A stretch of 33,541 bases of DNA from a virus. The stretch spans positions 1 to 33,541 of the IMG/VR virus record IMGVR_UViG_3300010354_000311; one strand, given 5' to 3'. The notes beneath the pieces were generated by a model that was not told the origin of the DNA, did no database searches, and was given only the letters and a program-made list of their open reading frames with translations. Both the position numbers and the translations under genes were made by a program. How positions within the stretch are numbered: the first letter of the stretch is position 1; every line of letters starts with the position of its first letter. Of this stretch, positions 1 to 9,054 are shown in pieces.

Positions 1-11
1 AACTCAAAGAT

Positions 12-3000
12 ATGAGAGTTGCTTTTCAAGAGGTTGTCAAGGCTCTTCCGAATGCTAAAACATTGGTGCAAGACCAGGATGCACAAAAATATTTTGTTAG
101 TTTGTCTACTGATAAGGCTTTGTTTCAAAAGAAATTAGAAGAGGCTAAAGACGACTTCCAGAAGAAATTAATCGAGGAAAAAATAAAAAGTATCGATAAA
201 AAACTTGGCGATGTTGCAGCCGGAAAACCTCTTCAGTTAACAAGGGTCAAATTTAAAGATGGAAGTAGTGTAGTTATTTCTAATGAAGATATGGTTAATC
301 GCTATATCAAGGACCCAAAAATGATGGAGAACCTTACTTCTGAAGGAATAACAGTAGAAACACAAGATCCTGCAATTACCAAAGCTATAGAAGAAAAGAA
401 AAAGTCAAACGAGAAAGAATTACAAGAAGCAACTGATAAAGGAGCAAAACAACTTGGTGGTGTTCAAACTATAGCAAGAGATAAAGGTGCTACCCTAGAG
501 GATCAAGATAAACTGAACGAAGTAGCAGCAAAAGCCACAAGTAATGGTCAAGCAAATACTAATCTTATTCTCAACGAGGCTGTTACATTGCAACGTGCTT
601 TAGAGCAAGTTGCTCCAGGTGCTAGGATTGTTTTCATGAACAATGAAGAGTTTAACGAGGTTGTGCCTCAGCTAGGTGGCAAAAGAGAAAGTGCCGGTAA
701 CTTTGCGTACAGAAAAAATGAAGATGGAAGTTATAGTGTAGAGGTACAAATAAACTTAGATAAAGCAAATAGCACTACCCTTGCTCACGAAATAGGACAC
801 GTTGTTCTACTTAGAACATTGGGCTCAGATCCCAAACTTTTCAACGATATGCGTACTAAGTTGAAAAAGACAATCGAGGGAACTGTAAAGAACGATGTAC
901 TGAGAACAATCGATACTTTAGTAAATGAGTATAAGACAAACGAGCAAGCTGAAGAGTTCTTGGTGGAGTTAACTTCTACTTTGAGACTTAATGCACAGAA
1001 ATTAGAAATAAGCACCCTTGAGAAAATAGCCAAGGTTATCTCTGATTTTGTTGCCTATGTAACAGGCGGACAGGTTCAGATATTCAATGAGATTCAGACT
1101 CGTGCTGATTTCACTGAGTTTATAAATGGTATGACCGAGACATTGCGTACCGGTGAAATTGCAAAACCCTTACAAAGAAAAATCGATGCCGTTCAAGAGC
1201 AAGAAGCAGGTCAAGTACCTGTACAGCCAGAAGCCGGAGTTAGCCAAGAGGTGGCGGAAGGAGCACCCCAAACAGAACCTCAAGTCGCTGCCGAACAAGG
1301 TCAAGAAGAAGTAGCATCCCAAATTCAAGATGCAGAAGTAAAAATTGTTACACCAAATAACGAAGAGACTGAAGTTGGTGATGTTATAGTTAGTGGTTAC
1401 GTTAATCCAAATGAGGTTAGAAGTAAATCGCAACTCGCAAAAGTTTTTCAGCCTGTAGAAATTTCATGGGAAGTAGACCCAGAAAGCGGTATTCAATTAC
1501 AAGTCCCAGAAGAAAGAAAATCTTTCTACGATGTCGTTTCTGAAAGTGGAGGAGCAGTAGTTGTTGCAAATTCTGATGGTACAGGAATTGGTAAAGTTGT
1601 TGACGGACAAATATTACAAGGAGGAATTGGTTACTCATTTATAGCTGAAAATGTTTTAGAAAATATTGGCTTTGCTGCATCAGATGATACTAAAATTCCT
1701 TCAATATGGGAAGCAGCACAAGAAGCAGCTAAATTGAGAGATCAGCAAAATCCTGAGATGAAAGGAAGTCCTGTAGCTGTTTTTGTAATGGTTCAAGAAC
1801 CTAGTGCTACTTTTGGAAATGCTTATGCTGCTACATATTTTGGAAATGTGTTGAAAGCTATTAGTAAAGATAAAGGCTATCAAACAACTAAAGCTAAAAA
1901 TGAACTGATTGAATTTATCAATGATTTTAGGACAAATAATAATACCGGAAGAAAATATAATGATGCATTTGCTGAACTAATTAGTATTATTAGAAATACA
2001 GATTTTACAAAACCTGAAGCTATAGATAAAATTACTCAAACTCTTATTACCGAAAAGAAAAGAGGATTACCTAAAAATGCAGATAGACAAATCATTGCTG
2101 AAAACAATAAGCGTTTTGGTTTTGATGTAAGAAGAGCTTTTTTTGAAAAGTTTTTTGTTGGTGTTGGTAAAGCAAATTCTAGCCAACCAGCAAATGAACT
2201 AAGAAATTACCTTAAAGAAAAAGGTTTTGGTCATGAAAATTTCTTTGAAAAATATGTGGACGAGAACATTATGAAAAGCCTTCAAGGAGAAACGCCAGGT
2301 AAAAGATTATCAGATGGCGGTTTTGCTATGACAGGTTTCTTTGTTGATCCAAATATGAGCAAAGATGCGTTTATAAATGAAAGTAAAACTGGAACATATC
2401 AACACAAACAATTCAATTCTAGATTTTTTGGCACGAATCCGTTTGTTTTAAATGGGAAATACTATGTAAACGAAATGCTTCCTGAAGCACGTTTTGTTTC
2501 AAAAGAAGGTAAAGATGTCCCTGTTCAAGCATCTGCTGCAATGTCTTTATACCCAAGAACTAGAAGAGGCGAAACTGCTAATATTATTGAAAGGTCTAGA
2601 GAAATTGCAAACTCGCCACAGAATTTGAAAATGGCAGATGAGAACTTTGGTACTGAAGATGGAAAGGCTAACTTCCAATCAAAAGCACAATATAGCCCTA
2701 AAGAATTAAGTACTCTTTCTGAGACCATCTCTAATCGATTCGATGAAGCCCAACTAGAGAATCTTAAAAAGATGATTAATCAGGGAGTTACAGCACCTCA
2801 GAATACTACAAAAGCCTATAAATTATTCAAGGTTAAGAAGAATTTCCCCGGGGAACTATTCCCATTATTTGTAGGTGCTAATGAATCTGTTACTACAGGT
2901 GATTGGATAGCAGCAAAAGTTGGAGAATTGACTCAGACCAAAGAGGGTAAAACCATGGTTAAGTCGACACTTGGTCCTTTGGCTTTCAGACCGGGTTGGC

Positions 3001-6000
3001 ACTCTGGTGATATAGCTGTTGCTACTCACATTGGAGCTAAGAAAAATGCGTCTGATAAAGCACCTACATTAAGAGCGGATGATCAAGTTTGGGCCGAAGT
3101 CGAAGTAGGTAATGATGTTGACTGGCAGACCGAAGCGAACAATAGAGCTGAGAAAACCAAAGACGGAAAAATTTTACCTAGAACTGCTCATATCACAGAC
3201 CAGGTTCCATCGGGAGGTAATTACAAATACAAAACCAATTCTAATATGACCGGAAGTTGGATTATTTCCGGAGAGATGAAGGTGAACAGAATTTTGACCG
3301 ATGCTGAAGTTGAACAGATAAATAAAGAGGCAGGCGCAAAAGATTTGCCGAGAACTAAACCTTTTGATTTTGCTGCTTACGGATTCAATTCGGACGGAAC
3401 CGTTGCAAACCCCAAACAAGTGTTAGCTAATCAAGTAGCAAGAGCGTACTTGAATGCGAAAGAAACAGGTACGAATCAAGAATTAGTTGATGCTGTTGAT
3501 ATGAAACGGCCTCAGCCTGAATTCAAAAGCAAAGCACAGTTAGATTTTACACAAATCCGTCCTGAGTTTGATAACGTAATGAATCAGACCAACGGAAACA
3601 AAGTTGCTGCATATACCGCTTTGGTAGAAAAAGGCTACACACCTAAGAGAATCAAGGAAGCCATTGGTCTGTACGATTTTGATGAGACAGCGTTCAAGCA
3701 GGCTCAATCGCAGATTGCTATTAATACCTTGGACAAAATTGGAACTACGTTTTCAGATCGCCAGGAACTTATTAAGCAGGAGATTAACAATAATCTCGGT
3801 AATGTGGAAAGCATTTACGAAGATTTGATTGCCCAGGGCTACAGCAATTTGGAAATCTTTACTGCTGCTAGAGACATGGATTTCTTGTCTCCTCAGGATC
3901 TTGTGGACATCTTTGGTGCTGAGTATAGACAGACAGTTCAAAATGCTATCAATTCTAAAACACAATATCCGGCTGACTTTTTGGATGAATTAGAAGCTGA
4001 TGCTAGAACTCTGAAAGTAACCCAAACGGCCTCAGAAATTACCGATGTAATAAGAGAAACCGGAATCGGGTTGGTAGATAGTGCTGTTACCATAGATATG
4101 TTCTTAGAGTACCTCAAAACCAATGGCTTTGATCAGATTGCCATTGCTCTGACAAACGGAGTAAAGCAGTTTGCCCAGGATAGAGGTATGTTTGACAAGA
4201 CAGCAGATTGGGTTGATATGGTAAACTCAGGACAGGTGGGTAATGAAATGTATTCTCCTGAGGCCATCAATTATGCATTCAGCGTATCTTCAGAACTCTT
4301 TAGCCAGGCAGGTCGCATTCTTCAGATGGCACGTTTCTTCAATGAGGCAAATACCATGAGCGTAATTGAAAAAACACTAGCCAACAATGGAGTAGTTCTT
4401 ACCGAGCAGCAGAGAAAAACATTAGAGGGCCTTGTAAACGATTATAAAGCAGCTCAGAAGGACAATAAGGCCAAGTTGGAAGCACTACAAACAGATTGGA
4501 GCGATAATGCCTACAATGCGTTTTGGGAGAGCGAGAAGGCTGTCGGTATGGCAACCATCAGAGTTGCTCAGTTCCTTGAGGCCAGGAAGCCAATATTCTG
4601 GAACGAGAGAATCACATCCGGTGCTGCTAGAGGTCTTTTGAACTTGACCACTACAATACTCAGTTTAACTGCGAACATTGAAAACAATATTTACAGTACA
4701 AACTTTGTAACTAGAGCCATTCAGAAATTAAGAGATTCTTTGGGCAGTGGAATAAAAGGAAATACGCTTAGCATTAGCAACTGGCAGATGGCTAGAAAAC
4801 TGACTAGCAAGCGTATGTGGTTCGATATGAACAAGAACGCTATGTATGGTGTGATGGATACTAGCAATGGTTTGAACAAGTACTACGACAACTTGGCTCA
4901 AGTTAACTTCTTTAAAGATGTAAAATGGGTTTATAATTTCTCCAAAACCATGGTTGGTAAAGTTCTTAATAAGGACTGGGAAAGCATGACACCTGAAGAA
5001 CAGGCCGATGCTTTTGATTTGACTTTGGTTAAACTTAAAAATGGCGATATTGAACTCAGAGATGGAAAAACATACACCTTTGCTCGTTCTTTAGCATGGA
5101 CATTGGGTACAGGCCCAGCCCTTTCTATTGCAACCGGCAATCCATGGATGCTGTTAAACACCGGAGGTCCATTGCTTTCTGAGATAACAGGACGTGCCAT
5201 GGCATATGGTGGTGATATTGCTTTTGGTTACATGGCAGCCCAAAGAGCCATGATTGATTACTTCCAAAACATTCAAGGCACACGTTTCCAGGATGGTATT
5301 TTTGATGGTATGTTCAAAAATGCAGATGGAAAACTGGATGAAAACACAATTAGGGCAATGAGTCAGATTCTCTTGGCTGATAGTGAGTTATATGCTCGTT
5401 TTGAACAGGAAGGTTTGAAGAGAACTTTGTTGGCTAACAACCCTATTTCCGGAATGATTTCTTTGGGTAGAGGTCAATTGCGCAAAGGAATCCGTAATTT
5501 ATATACTGAAAATCGTGTACAAATAGGTGGTTCAAATTTATTTGGCGAGGCTCGTAGAGAATTCTTAACCTTAAGAGGTTTAGGAAAAAATGCATTACAA
5601 TTAACAGATGTTGCTTTGTTTACTCTTATGCCATTTACAAAAGTACCCGTGAACTTCTTAGGCTCGGCTATTGCAAAAGTTGTTCCGGCTGTAGCAATGA
5701 GTAAATATGCAATGTCAGAAATAGCTTATCAGTATAAATGGAAACAATTCAACAAAGAATATCCTATCGGTAAAAAACTCAAAAACGATAAGGAAAGAAG
5801 AGACTACGAAAAAGCCAAAATCGAAATATTTGCTGCTAAAAGACAAGCCACTTATGATGCTGCTCAGGTAGCAACAAGTTTTGCGATCTACGGTTTTGCA
5901 ATGTCAGCTGTACAGGCAGGTGCGATTTTGACAAGTGACGGAGGAGATCCTGAAAAAGAAAAAGCTCTGAAAACATTTGGTCTCAGAGGAGGTCTCTATA

Positions 6001-7280
6001 ACGCTAGTTTGCATTGGGAATATTTAACTTCTAAAAACAAAACTAATTTCTTGGCTCGCAGAGGTGGGTATGCTAAACCAGGCGATAAGATATTGAGCAC
6101 TGCTAACGCTGGTTTCTTAGGATATGCGTTTAACTTGTATGGAAGCACTATTGATGCACAAAGAAAACAAGAAGCGAATAATGTAATAGAACTATTGAAT
6201 ACTCAAAAGGGCGCACTAAGCACACTATTTAGTACTTCTTTAGCTTCTAGTATCGAAGGCTTGCCTATGTTCCAAGGTGTTGCTCGTATTGGAGAATTGT
6301 TCAACGATGTAAAAAATCCTGAGACCGAGAAGAATGCATTTACCAATTTTGCTGCTGGTAGTTTGAGTACTTCCATGGCTGTATTCTTTCCATCTTTCTT
6401 CTCTTTCATGTCAAAAGGAAATGCTGAAATGGTGCAGAGTGCAAATGAAATAAACATTAGAATGGAAAACGCTAGTTGGCTTTCGTTCTGGGGTGATGTA
6501 ACACTTCGGGTTGTTCAGAAATTAAATCGTAATGTTTCATTTAATCCAGAAACTCGTAACGAGTTTTATGAAGCAGCAATAGGACCGTTCGGAGAAGATT
6601 TAAGTTATAGAGTAACTGTAGGTGAACCTGGAACTGCTAGGGCATTTATTCAATCTGTGTGGAATCCTTTCTCGTTTAGAAAATTCTCTTCCCCTGCTAA
6701 AGAACAGCAGAAAGAAATACAAGTTTATAGACAATCTATGGAAGTTTATGGTGGTTTAGTAAACTTGTCTTTGATTTATAGTCAGATGACAGGAAGAGAC
6801 TATGAATGGACTGCTACAGGTAAAACATCTGGTATGTTTGGTATTATTACCAACCCGATGAAAAATAAACTTGTATGGACTCAAGAAAGCACTTTAAGCG
6901 GTGCAGATGCTCCTAATGTTTACAAAGGATTTACCTATCAATTACCTAACGATTTGTATCGCCAGGAACTAAAAATAAGAGGCGAACGATTCAGAAGTGC
7001 TTTAGAAAAATATGGTGCAGATACTAAAGATGTAATAGCTAAAGTACAAACCCTTGTTAATCAAGAAAGAATAGAAGAAGCCAAAGCTGAGATTGTTAAC
7101 TTGTTTAGTAGATATCAAAACGATTTAGTTCAGACTCAGGCATCTTATATGCAAGATTACAGAAACAATAGAGAAAGAGGGTACTTAAGAACTATAAAAC
7201 AACGTGGTCTTCTTAGTCCTCAGGAGATTCAAGATATGATAAAAGTTGGACTTGCGGACGAGAATGGTTTGATAGATTAA
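12..7280 (+). CDS. giant polyvalent-type virion protein with metallopeptidase motif (probably 5'-partial)
   Basis: A 2422-residue reading frame from the first ATG. The frame is open to the window edge, so the true start may lie upstream. Residues 259-263 are HEIGH, a zinc-metallopeptidase motif, and an acidic EEFLVELTS stretch about 50 residues later could give the third zinc ligand (gluzincin pattern). A Pro/Gln/Glu-rich linker (about 390-440) separates this from a long unrecognised region. A conserved-looking domain near residue 985 has RPGWHSGD followed by VWAEVEVG and GSWIISGEMKV. The C-terminal 900 residues are helical with many hydrophobic Gly/Ala-rich stretches (for example around LGTGPALSIATG and LMPFTKVPVNFLG) and end in charged coiled coil. 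Size, domain chaining and position before fibre genes fit the large polyvalent proteins of phages, which are packaged and ejected into the host. I infer that role; there is no RNA polymerase DxDxD motif, so it is not an obvious virion RNA polymerase. Confidence 0.7.
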   Translation: MRVAFQEVVKALPNAKTLVQDQDAQKYFVSLSTDKALFQKKLEEAKDDFQKKLIEEKIKSIDKKLGDVAAGKPLQLTRVKFKDGSSVVISNEDMVNRYIKDPKMMENLTSEGITVETQDPAITKAIEEKKKSNEKELQEATDKGAKQLGGVQTIARDKGATLEDQDKLNEVAAKATSNGQANTNLILNEAVTLQRALEQVAPGARIVFMNNEEFNEVVPQLGGKRESAGNFAYRKNEDGSYSVEVQINLDKANSTTLAHEIGHVVLLRTLGSDPKLFNDMRTKLKKTIEGTVKNDVLRTIDTLVNEYKTNEQAEEFLVELTSTLRLNAQKLEISTLEKIAKVISDFVAYVTGGQVQIFNEIQTRADFTEFINGMTETLRTGEIAKPLQRKIDAVQEQEAGQVPVQPEAGVSQEVAEGAPQTEPQVAAEQGQEEVASQIQDAEVKIVTPNNEETEVGDVIVSGYVNPNEVRSKSQLAKVFQPVEISWEVDPESGIQLQVPEERKSFYDVVSESGGAVVVANSDGTGIGKVVDGQILQGGIGYSFIAENVLENIGFAASDDTKIPSIWEAAQEAAKLRDQQNPEMKGSPVAVFVMVQEPSATFGNAYAATYFGNVLKAISKDKGYQTTKAKNELIEFINDFRTNNNTGRKYNDAFAELISIIRNTDFTKPEAIDKITQTLITEKKRGLPKNADRQIIAENNKRFGFDVRRAFFEKFFVGVGKANSSQPANELRNYLKEKGFGHENFFEKYVDENIMKSLQGETPGKRLSDGGFAMTGFFVDPNMSKDAFINESKTGTYQHKQFNSRFFGTNPFVLNGKYYVNEMLPEARFVSKEGKDVPVQASAAMSLYPRTRRGETANIIERSREIANSPQNLKMADENFGTEDGKANFQSKAQYSPKELSTLSETISNRFDEAQLENLKKMINQGVTAPQNTTKAYKLFKVKKNFPGELFPLFVGANESVTTGDWIAAKVGELTQTKEGKTMVKSTLGPLAFRPGWHSGDIAVATHIGAKKNASDKAPTLRADDQVWAEVEVGNDVDWQTEANNRAEKTKDGKILPRTAHITDQVPSGGNYKYKTNSNMTGSWIISGEMKVNRILTDAEVEQINKEAGAKDLPRTKPFDFAAYGFNSDGTVANPKQVLANQVARAYLNAKETGTNQELVDAVDMKRPQPEFKSKAQLDFTQIRPEFDNVMNQTNGNKVAAYTALVEKGYTPKRIKEAIGLYDFDETAFKQAQSQIAINTLDKIGTTFSDRQELIKQEINNNLGNVESIYEDLIAQGYSNLEIFTAARDMDFLSPQDLVDIFGAEYRQTVQNAINSKTQYPADFLDELEADARTLKVTQTASEITDVIRETGIGLVDSAVTIDMFLEYLKTNGFDQIAIALTNGVKQFAQDRGMFDKTADWVDMVNSGQVGNEMYSPEAINYAFSVSSELFSQAGRILQMARFFNEANTMSVIEKTLANNGVVLTEQQRKTLEGLVNDYKAAQKDNKAKLEALQTDWSDNAYNAFWESEKAVGMATIRVAQFLEARKPIFWNERITSGAARGLLNLTTTILSLTANIENNIYSTNFVTRAIQKLRDSLGSGIKGNTLSISNWQMARKLTSKRMWFDMNKNAMYGVMDTSNGLNKYYDNLAQVNFFKDVKWVYNFSKTMVGKVLNKDWESMTPEEQADAFDLTLVKLKNGDIELRDGKTYTFARSLAWTLGTGPALSIATGNPWMLLNTGGPLLSEITGRAMAYGGDIAFGYMAAQRAMIDYFQNIQGTRFQDGIFDGMFKNADGKLDENTIRAMSQILLADSELYARFEQEGLKRTLLANNPISGMISLGRGQLRKGIRNLYTENRVQIGGSNLFGEARREFLTLRGLGKNALQLTDVALFTLMPFTKVPVNFLGSAIAKVVPAVAMSKYAMSEIAYQYKWKQFNKEYPIGKKLKNDKERRDYEKAKIEIFAAKRQATYDAAQVATSFAIYGFAMSAVQAGAILTSDGGDPEKEKALKTFGLRGGLYNASLHWEYLTSKNKTNFLARRGGYAKPGDKILSTANAGFLGYAFNLYGSTIDAQRKQEANNVIELLNTQKGALSTLFSTSLASSIEGLPMFQGVARIGELFNDVKNPETEKNAFTNFAAGSLSTSMAVFFPSFFSFMSKGNAEMVQSANEINIRMENASWLSFWGDVTLRVVQKLNRNVSFNPETRNEFYEAAIGPFGEDLSYRVTVGEPGTARAFIQSVWNPFSFRKFSSPAKEQQKEIQVYRQSMEVYGGLVNLSLIYSQMTGRDYEWTATGKTSGMFGIITNPMKNKLVWTQESTLSGADAPNVYKGFTYQLPNDLYRQELKIRGERFRSALEKYGADTKDVIAKVQTLVNQERIEEAKAEIVNLFSRYQNDLVQTQASYMQDYRNNRERGYLRTIKQRGLLSPQEIQDMIKVGLADENGLID

Positions 7281-7298
7281 AAAAAATTCGTAACTTTG
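7268..7298 (+). promoter_or_regulatory. Bacteroidetes-type promoter, TTTG-N19-TAACTTTG
   Basis: The -33 element TTTG lies at 7268-7271, inside the end of the giant gene, and the -7 element TAACTTTG at 7291-7298. Only four bases separate the final G from the ATG at 7303, so the predicted transcript has essentially no leader. The -7 element and start codon are nearly identical to those at 9043-9062. Confidence 0.7.
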
Positions 7299-7302
7299 AG
7301 TT

Positions 7303-7878
7303 ATGGCACTGGACATTAAATTAAGTATTATCAATAACAAGAACGAGATTATCGTTACTGATAGTACCGGGGACTATAATGCAATCACAAACCCTACGGG
7401 TTGGGGTGCACCTAACCCTGTTAGAAATAACACAGATGTTACTTCTGTTCGTTTGACTGTTACCAACCCTTCAGGCACTATTTTCGCTGATAGCGTACCG
7501 CCCAATAGTTTGTACAATACTACCTTTTGGATTGGTTCATCAAGAGCGTATGAAATAACTGCTGATGTGACTAATATTTTCACTACAAACCCGGTTATTG
7601 CTGATGGTGTATGGAAATTTGTGGTTGTTTTCACAGTGCTTGGAACCCCTACTACAGTTACAAAATATGCTCTTCGTGATAATGTCTTGAGATGTCAGCT
7701 CGGTCAACTTGCCTTGGGCGATATGGACACAAACAATTTTGAGGAAGCTAAATTGATGTACGACAAAATGGTACAGGCTTTTGAGTGCGGAGAGTATACT
7801 TTGGCTCAGCAATTATACCAAGATATCAATGATTTCCTTACTGATTGCGATACAATAATTAGAGACTGCGGTTGCTAA
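7303..7878 (+). CDS. predicted beta-sandwich virion protein
   Basis: 191 residues, not recognised by name. The first 120 residues are Thr/Asn/Val-rich alternating strands (VTSVRLTVTNPSG, WKFVVVFTV), like an immunoglobulin-type or jelly-roll sandwich. The last 60 are helical and Cys-bearing, ending DCDTIIRDCGC. It lies between the giant virion protein and the fibre genes and has its own promoter four bases before the ATG, so a structural or tail-associated role is likely by context. The next gene starts inside its stop codon (TAATG), implying translational coupling. The start MALDIK resembles those of two other genes here (9055 MALTFG, 10843 MALKIK). Confidence 0.65.
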   Translation: MALDIKLSIINNKNEIIVTDSTGDYNAITNPTGWGAPNPVRNNTDVTSVRLTVTNPSGTIFADSVPPNSLYNTTFWIGSSRAYEITADVTNIFTTNPVIADGVWKFVVVFTVLGTPTTVTKYALRDNVLRCQLGQLALGDMDTNNFEEAKLMYDKMVQAFECGEYTLAQQLYQDINDFLTDCDTIIRDCGC

Positions 7879-8264
7879 TGAATTACGCTACTATATATAG
7901 TTATATTGGTACTTACTTAGCGGTGAGGAAGGCTATTGTTAGTAATGAGGCCGAAATTCAAGCTGATATGAAGTATGATCGTCCATGCTGCCAAAAAGAA
8001 TGGTCTCAGAAAAAAGGCTTATTTCTATTGTGGACATTGGAGAATATCGATTGTTATAACGATACAACAACAGATAAGGTTATTTCTGTGGCAAATAGAT
8101 GGACTAAGAATTGTGGTAATTGTTCTGTGACCCAGGCTGAGATTGACGCTTTTCTACTTACTCCCAAAGGAATAGAGTTAAAAGCTAAAGCCGTTAGCAA
8201 CGGATATATTGTAACTACAGCCGGAACCTGGACAATATATAATACCGGCTATCAAATTATTTAA
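7878..8264 (+). CDS. hypothetical protein, Cys-containing, coupled to upstream virion gene
   Basis: 128 residues from the ATG that overlaps the preceding stop by one base (TAATG). A TTG six bases upstream would add two residues but is less likely. Six cysteines fall in PCCQKEW, IDCYND and NCGNCS, which could form disulfides or a metal site. The C-terminal stretch (residues about 100-128) is Thr/Gly/Tyr-rich. I do not recognise the family. Coupling to its neighbour and position next to the fibre genes suggest a virion or virion-assembly role, which is inference. The next gene begins two bases after its stop. Confidence 0.6.
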   Translation: MNYATIYSYIGTYLAVRKAIVSNEAEIQADMKYDRPCCQKEWSQKKGLFLLWTLENIDCYNDTTTDKVISVANRWTKNCGNCSVTQAEIDAFLLTPKGIELKAKAVSNGYIVTTAGTWTIYNTGYQII

Positions 8265-8266
8265 CA

Positions 8267-9019
8267 ATGGCATTTGAGGTAACAAGACAGGAACTGCTAA
8301 AACAGGCCAATGATTTGTTACAGCAGTATAAAAAGAATCGTGATCCTGAGCTAAAGGCACAGGAAGTTAGGATAAGAAAGATTGTTGCTGATTTAGATTT
8401 TATTGCTACCACTGGGTCTCAGAACCTGCAACAAACCACAGATTTAGGATCGACTACAACTAATTCGATTACTGCAAATGCCTTTATCAAATCCGGAGGT
8501 ACGGCTGCTCAGTTTTTAAAAGCTGATGGTAGTGTAGATAATAATGTATATTTAACCGCTACTTCTTTTAAATACGGTGCTTTCTATGATACATCAAATC
8601 AATCGATAGCTTTGGCATATGAAGAAAAAATAGTAAACATAAATACTACTTCTTATTCAAATGGTGTTACTCTTGGAACAAATGAGTTATTATTTTCTAC
8701 TGCCGGAGTTTATAATATTCAAGTTTCTTTGCAAATTACAAATAGACATAACCAAGATCAATTATTTTATCTGTGGTTTAGTCGCAACGGAACAGCAATA
8801 GCAGATTCTACTTCTATTGTCAGCGTACCTAGTACACATGGTGGTGTCAATGGACATTATATTTTATCTATGAATTTGTTTCAGCAAGTTAATCCTTTGG
8901 ATAATATAAAAATGCATTGGACTGCTGACCACAATGGAGTTGGAATTGAAACACTTGTGCCTGGCTTCGGGACTCTTCCGAATGCTCCATCTGTAATAAT
9001 TACAGCAACTCAAGTATAA
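8267..9019 (+). CDS. fibre/tip protein with C1q/TNF-like jelly-roll C-terminus
   Basis: 250 residues. Residues 1-45 form a charged helix, probably coiled coil. They are followed by a linker with the phrase FIKSGGTAAQFLKADGSVD, which recurs in phage fibre proteins. Residues about 100-250 form a beta-rich domain (ELLFSTAGVYNIQVSLQI, FYLWFSRNGTAI, HYILSMNLFQQVNPLDNI) with the hallmarks of C1q/TNF-like jelly rolls used as trimeric tips of fibres. The likely job is receptor contact or tail decoration on the virion. It starts two bases after the preceding stop and is followed by a new promoter in front of the large repeat fibre. Confidence 0.7.
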   Translation: MAFEVTRQELLKQANDLLQQYKKNRDPELKAQEVRIRKIVADLDFIATTGSQNLQQTTDLGSTTTNSITANAFIKSGGTAAQFLKADGSVDNNVYLTATSFKYGAFYDTSNQSIALAYEEKIVNINTTSYSNGVTLGTNELLFSTAGVYNIQVSLQITNRHNQDQLFYLWFSRNGTAIADSTSIVSVPSTHGGVNGHYILSMNLFQQVNPLDNIKMHWTADHNGVGIETLVPGFGTLPNAPSVIITATQV

Positions 9020-9050
9020 TTGTTATTTTTGAATATTTTTCGTAACTTTG
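9020..9050 (+). promoter_or_regulatory. Bacteroidetes-type promoter, TTG-N20-TAACTTTG
   Basis: TTG at 9020-9022, exactly 20 bases, then TAACTTTG at 9043-9050; the ATG of the repeat fibre gene follows after four bases (9055). The stretch from 9040 through the first codons is nearly identical to 7288-7310. Confidence 0.7.
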
Positions 9051-9054
9051 AATT

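Noticed and set aside
699-707. TAACTTTG inside the giant gene, and similar -7-like octamers inside other genes (for example minus strand 32615-32622)
   Set aside because: TAnnTTTG is expected by chance several times per strand in DNA of this composition; these have no gene start close behind.
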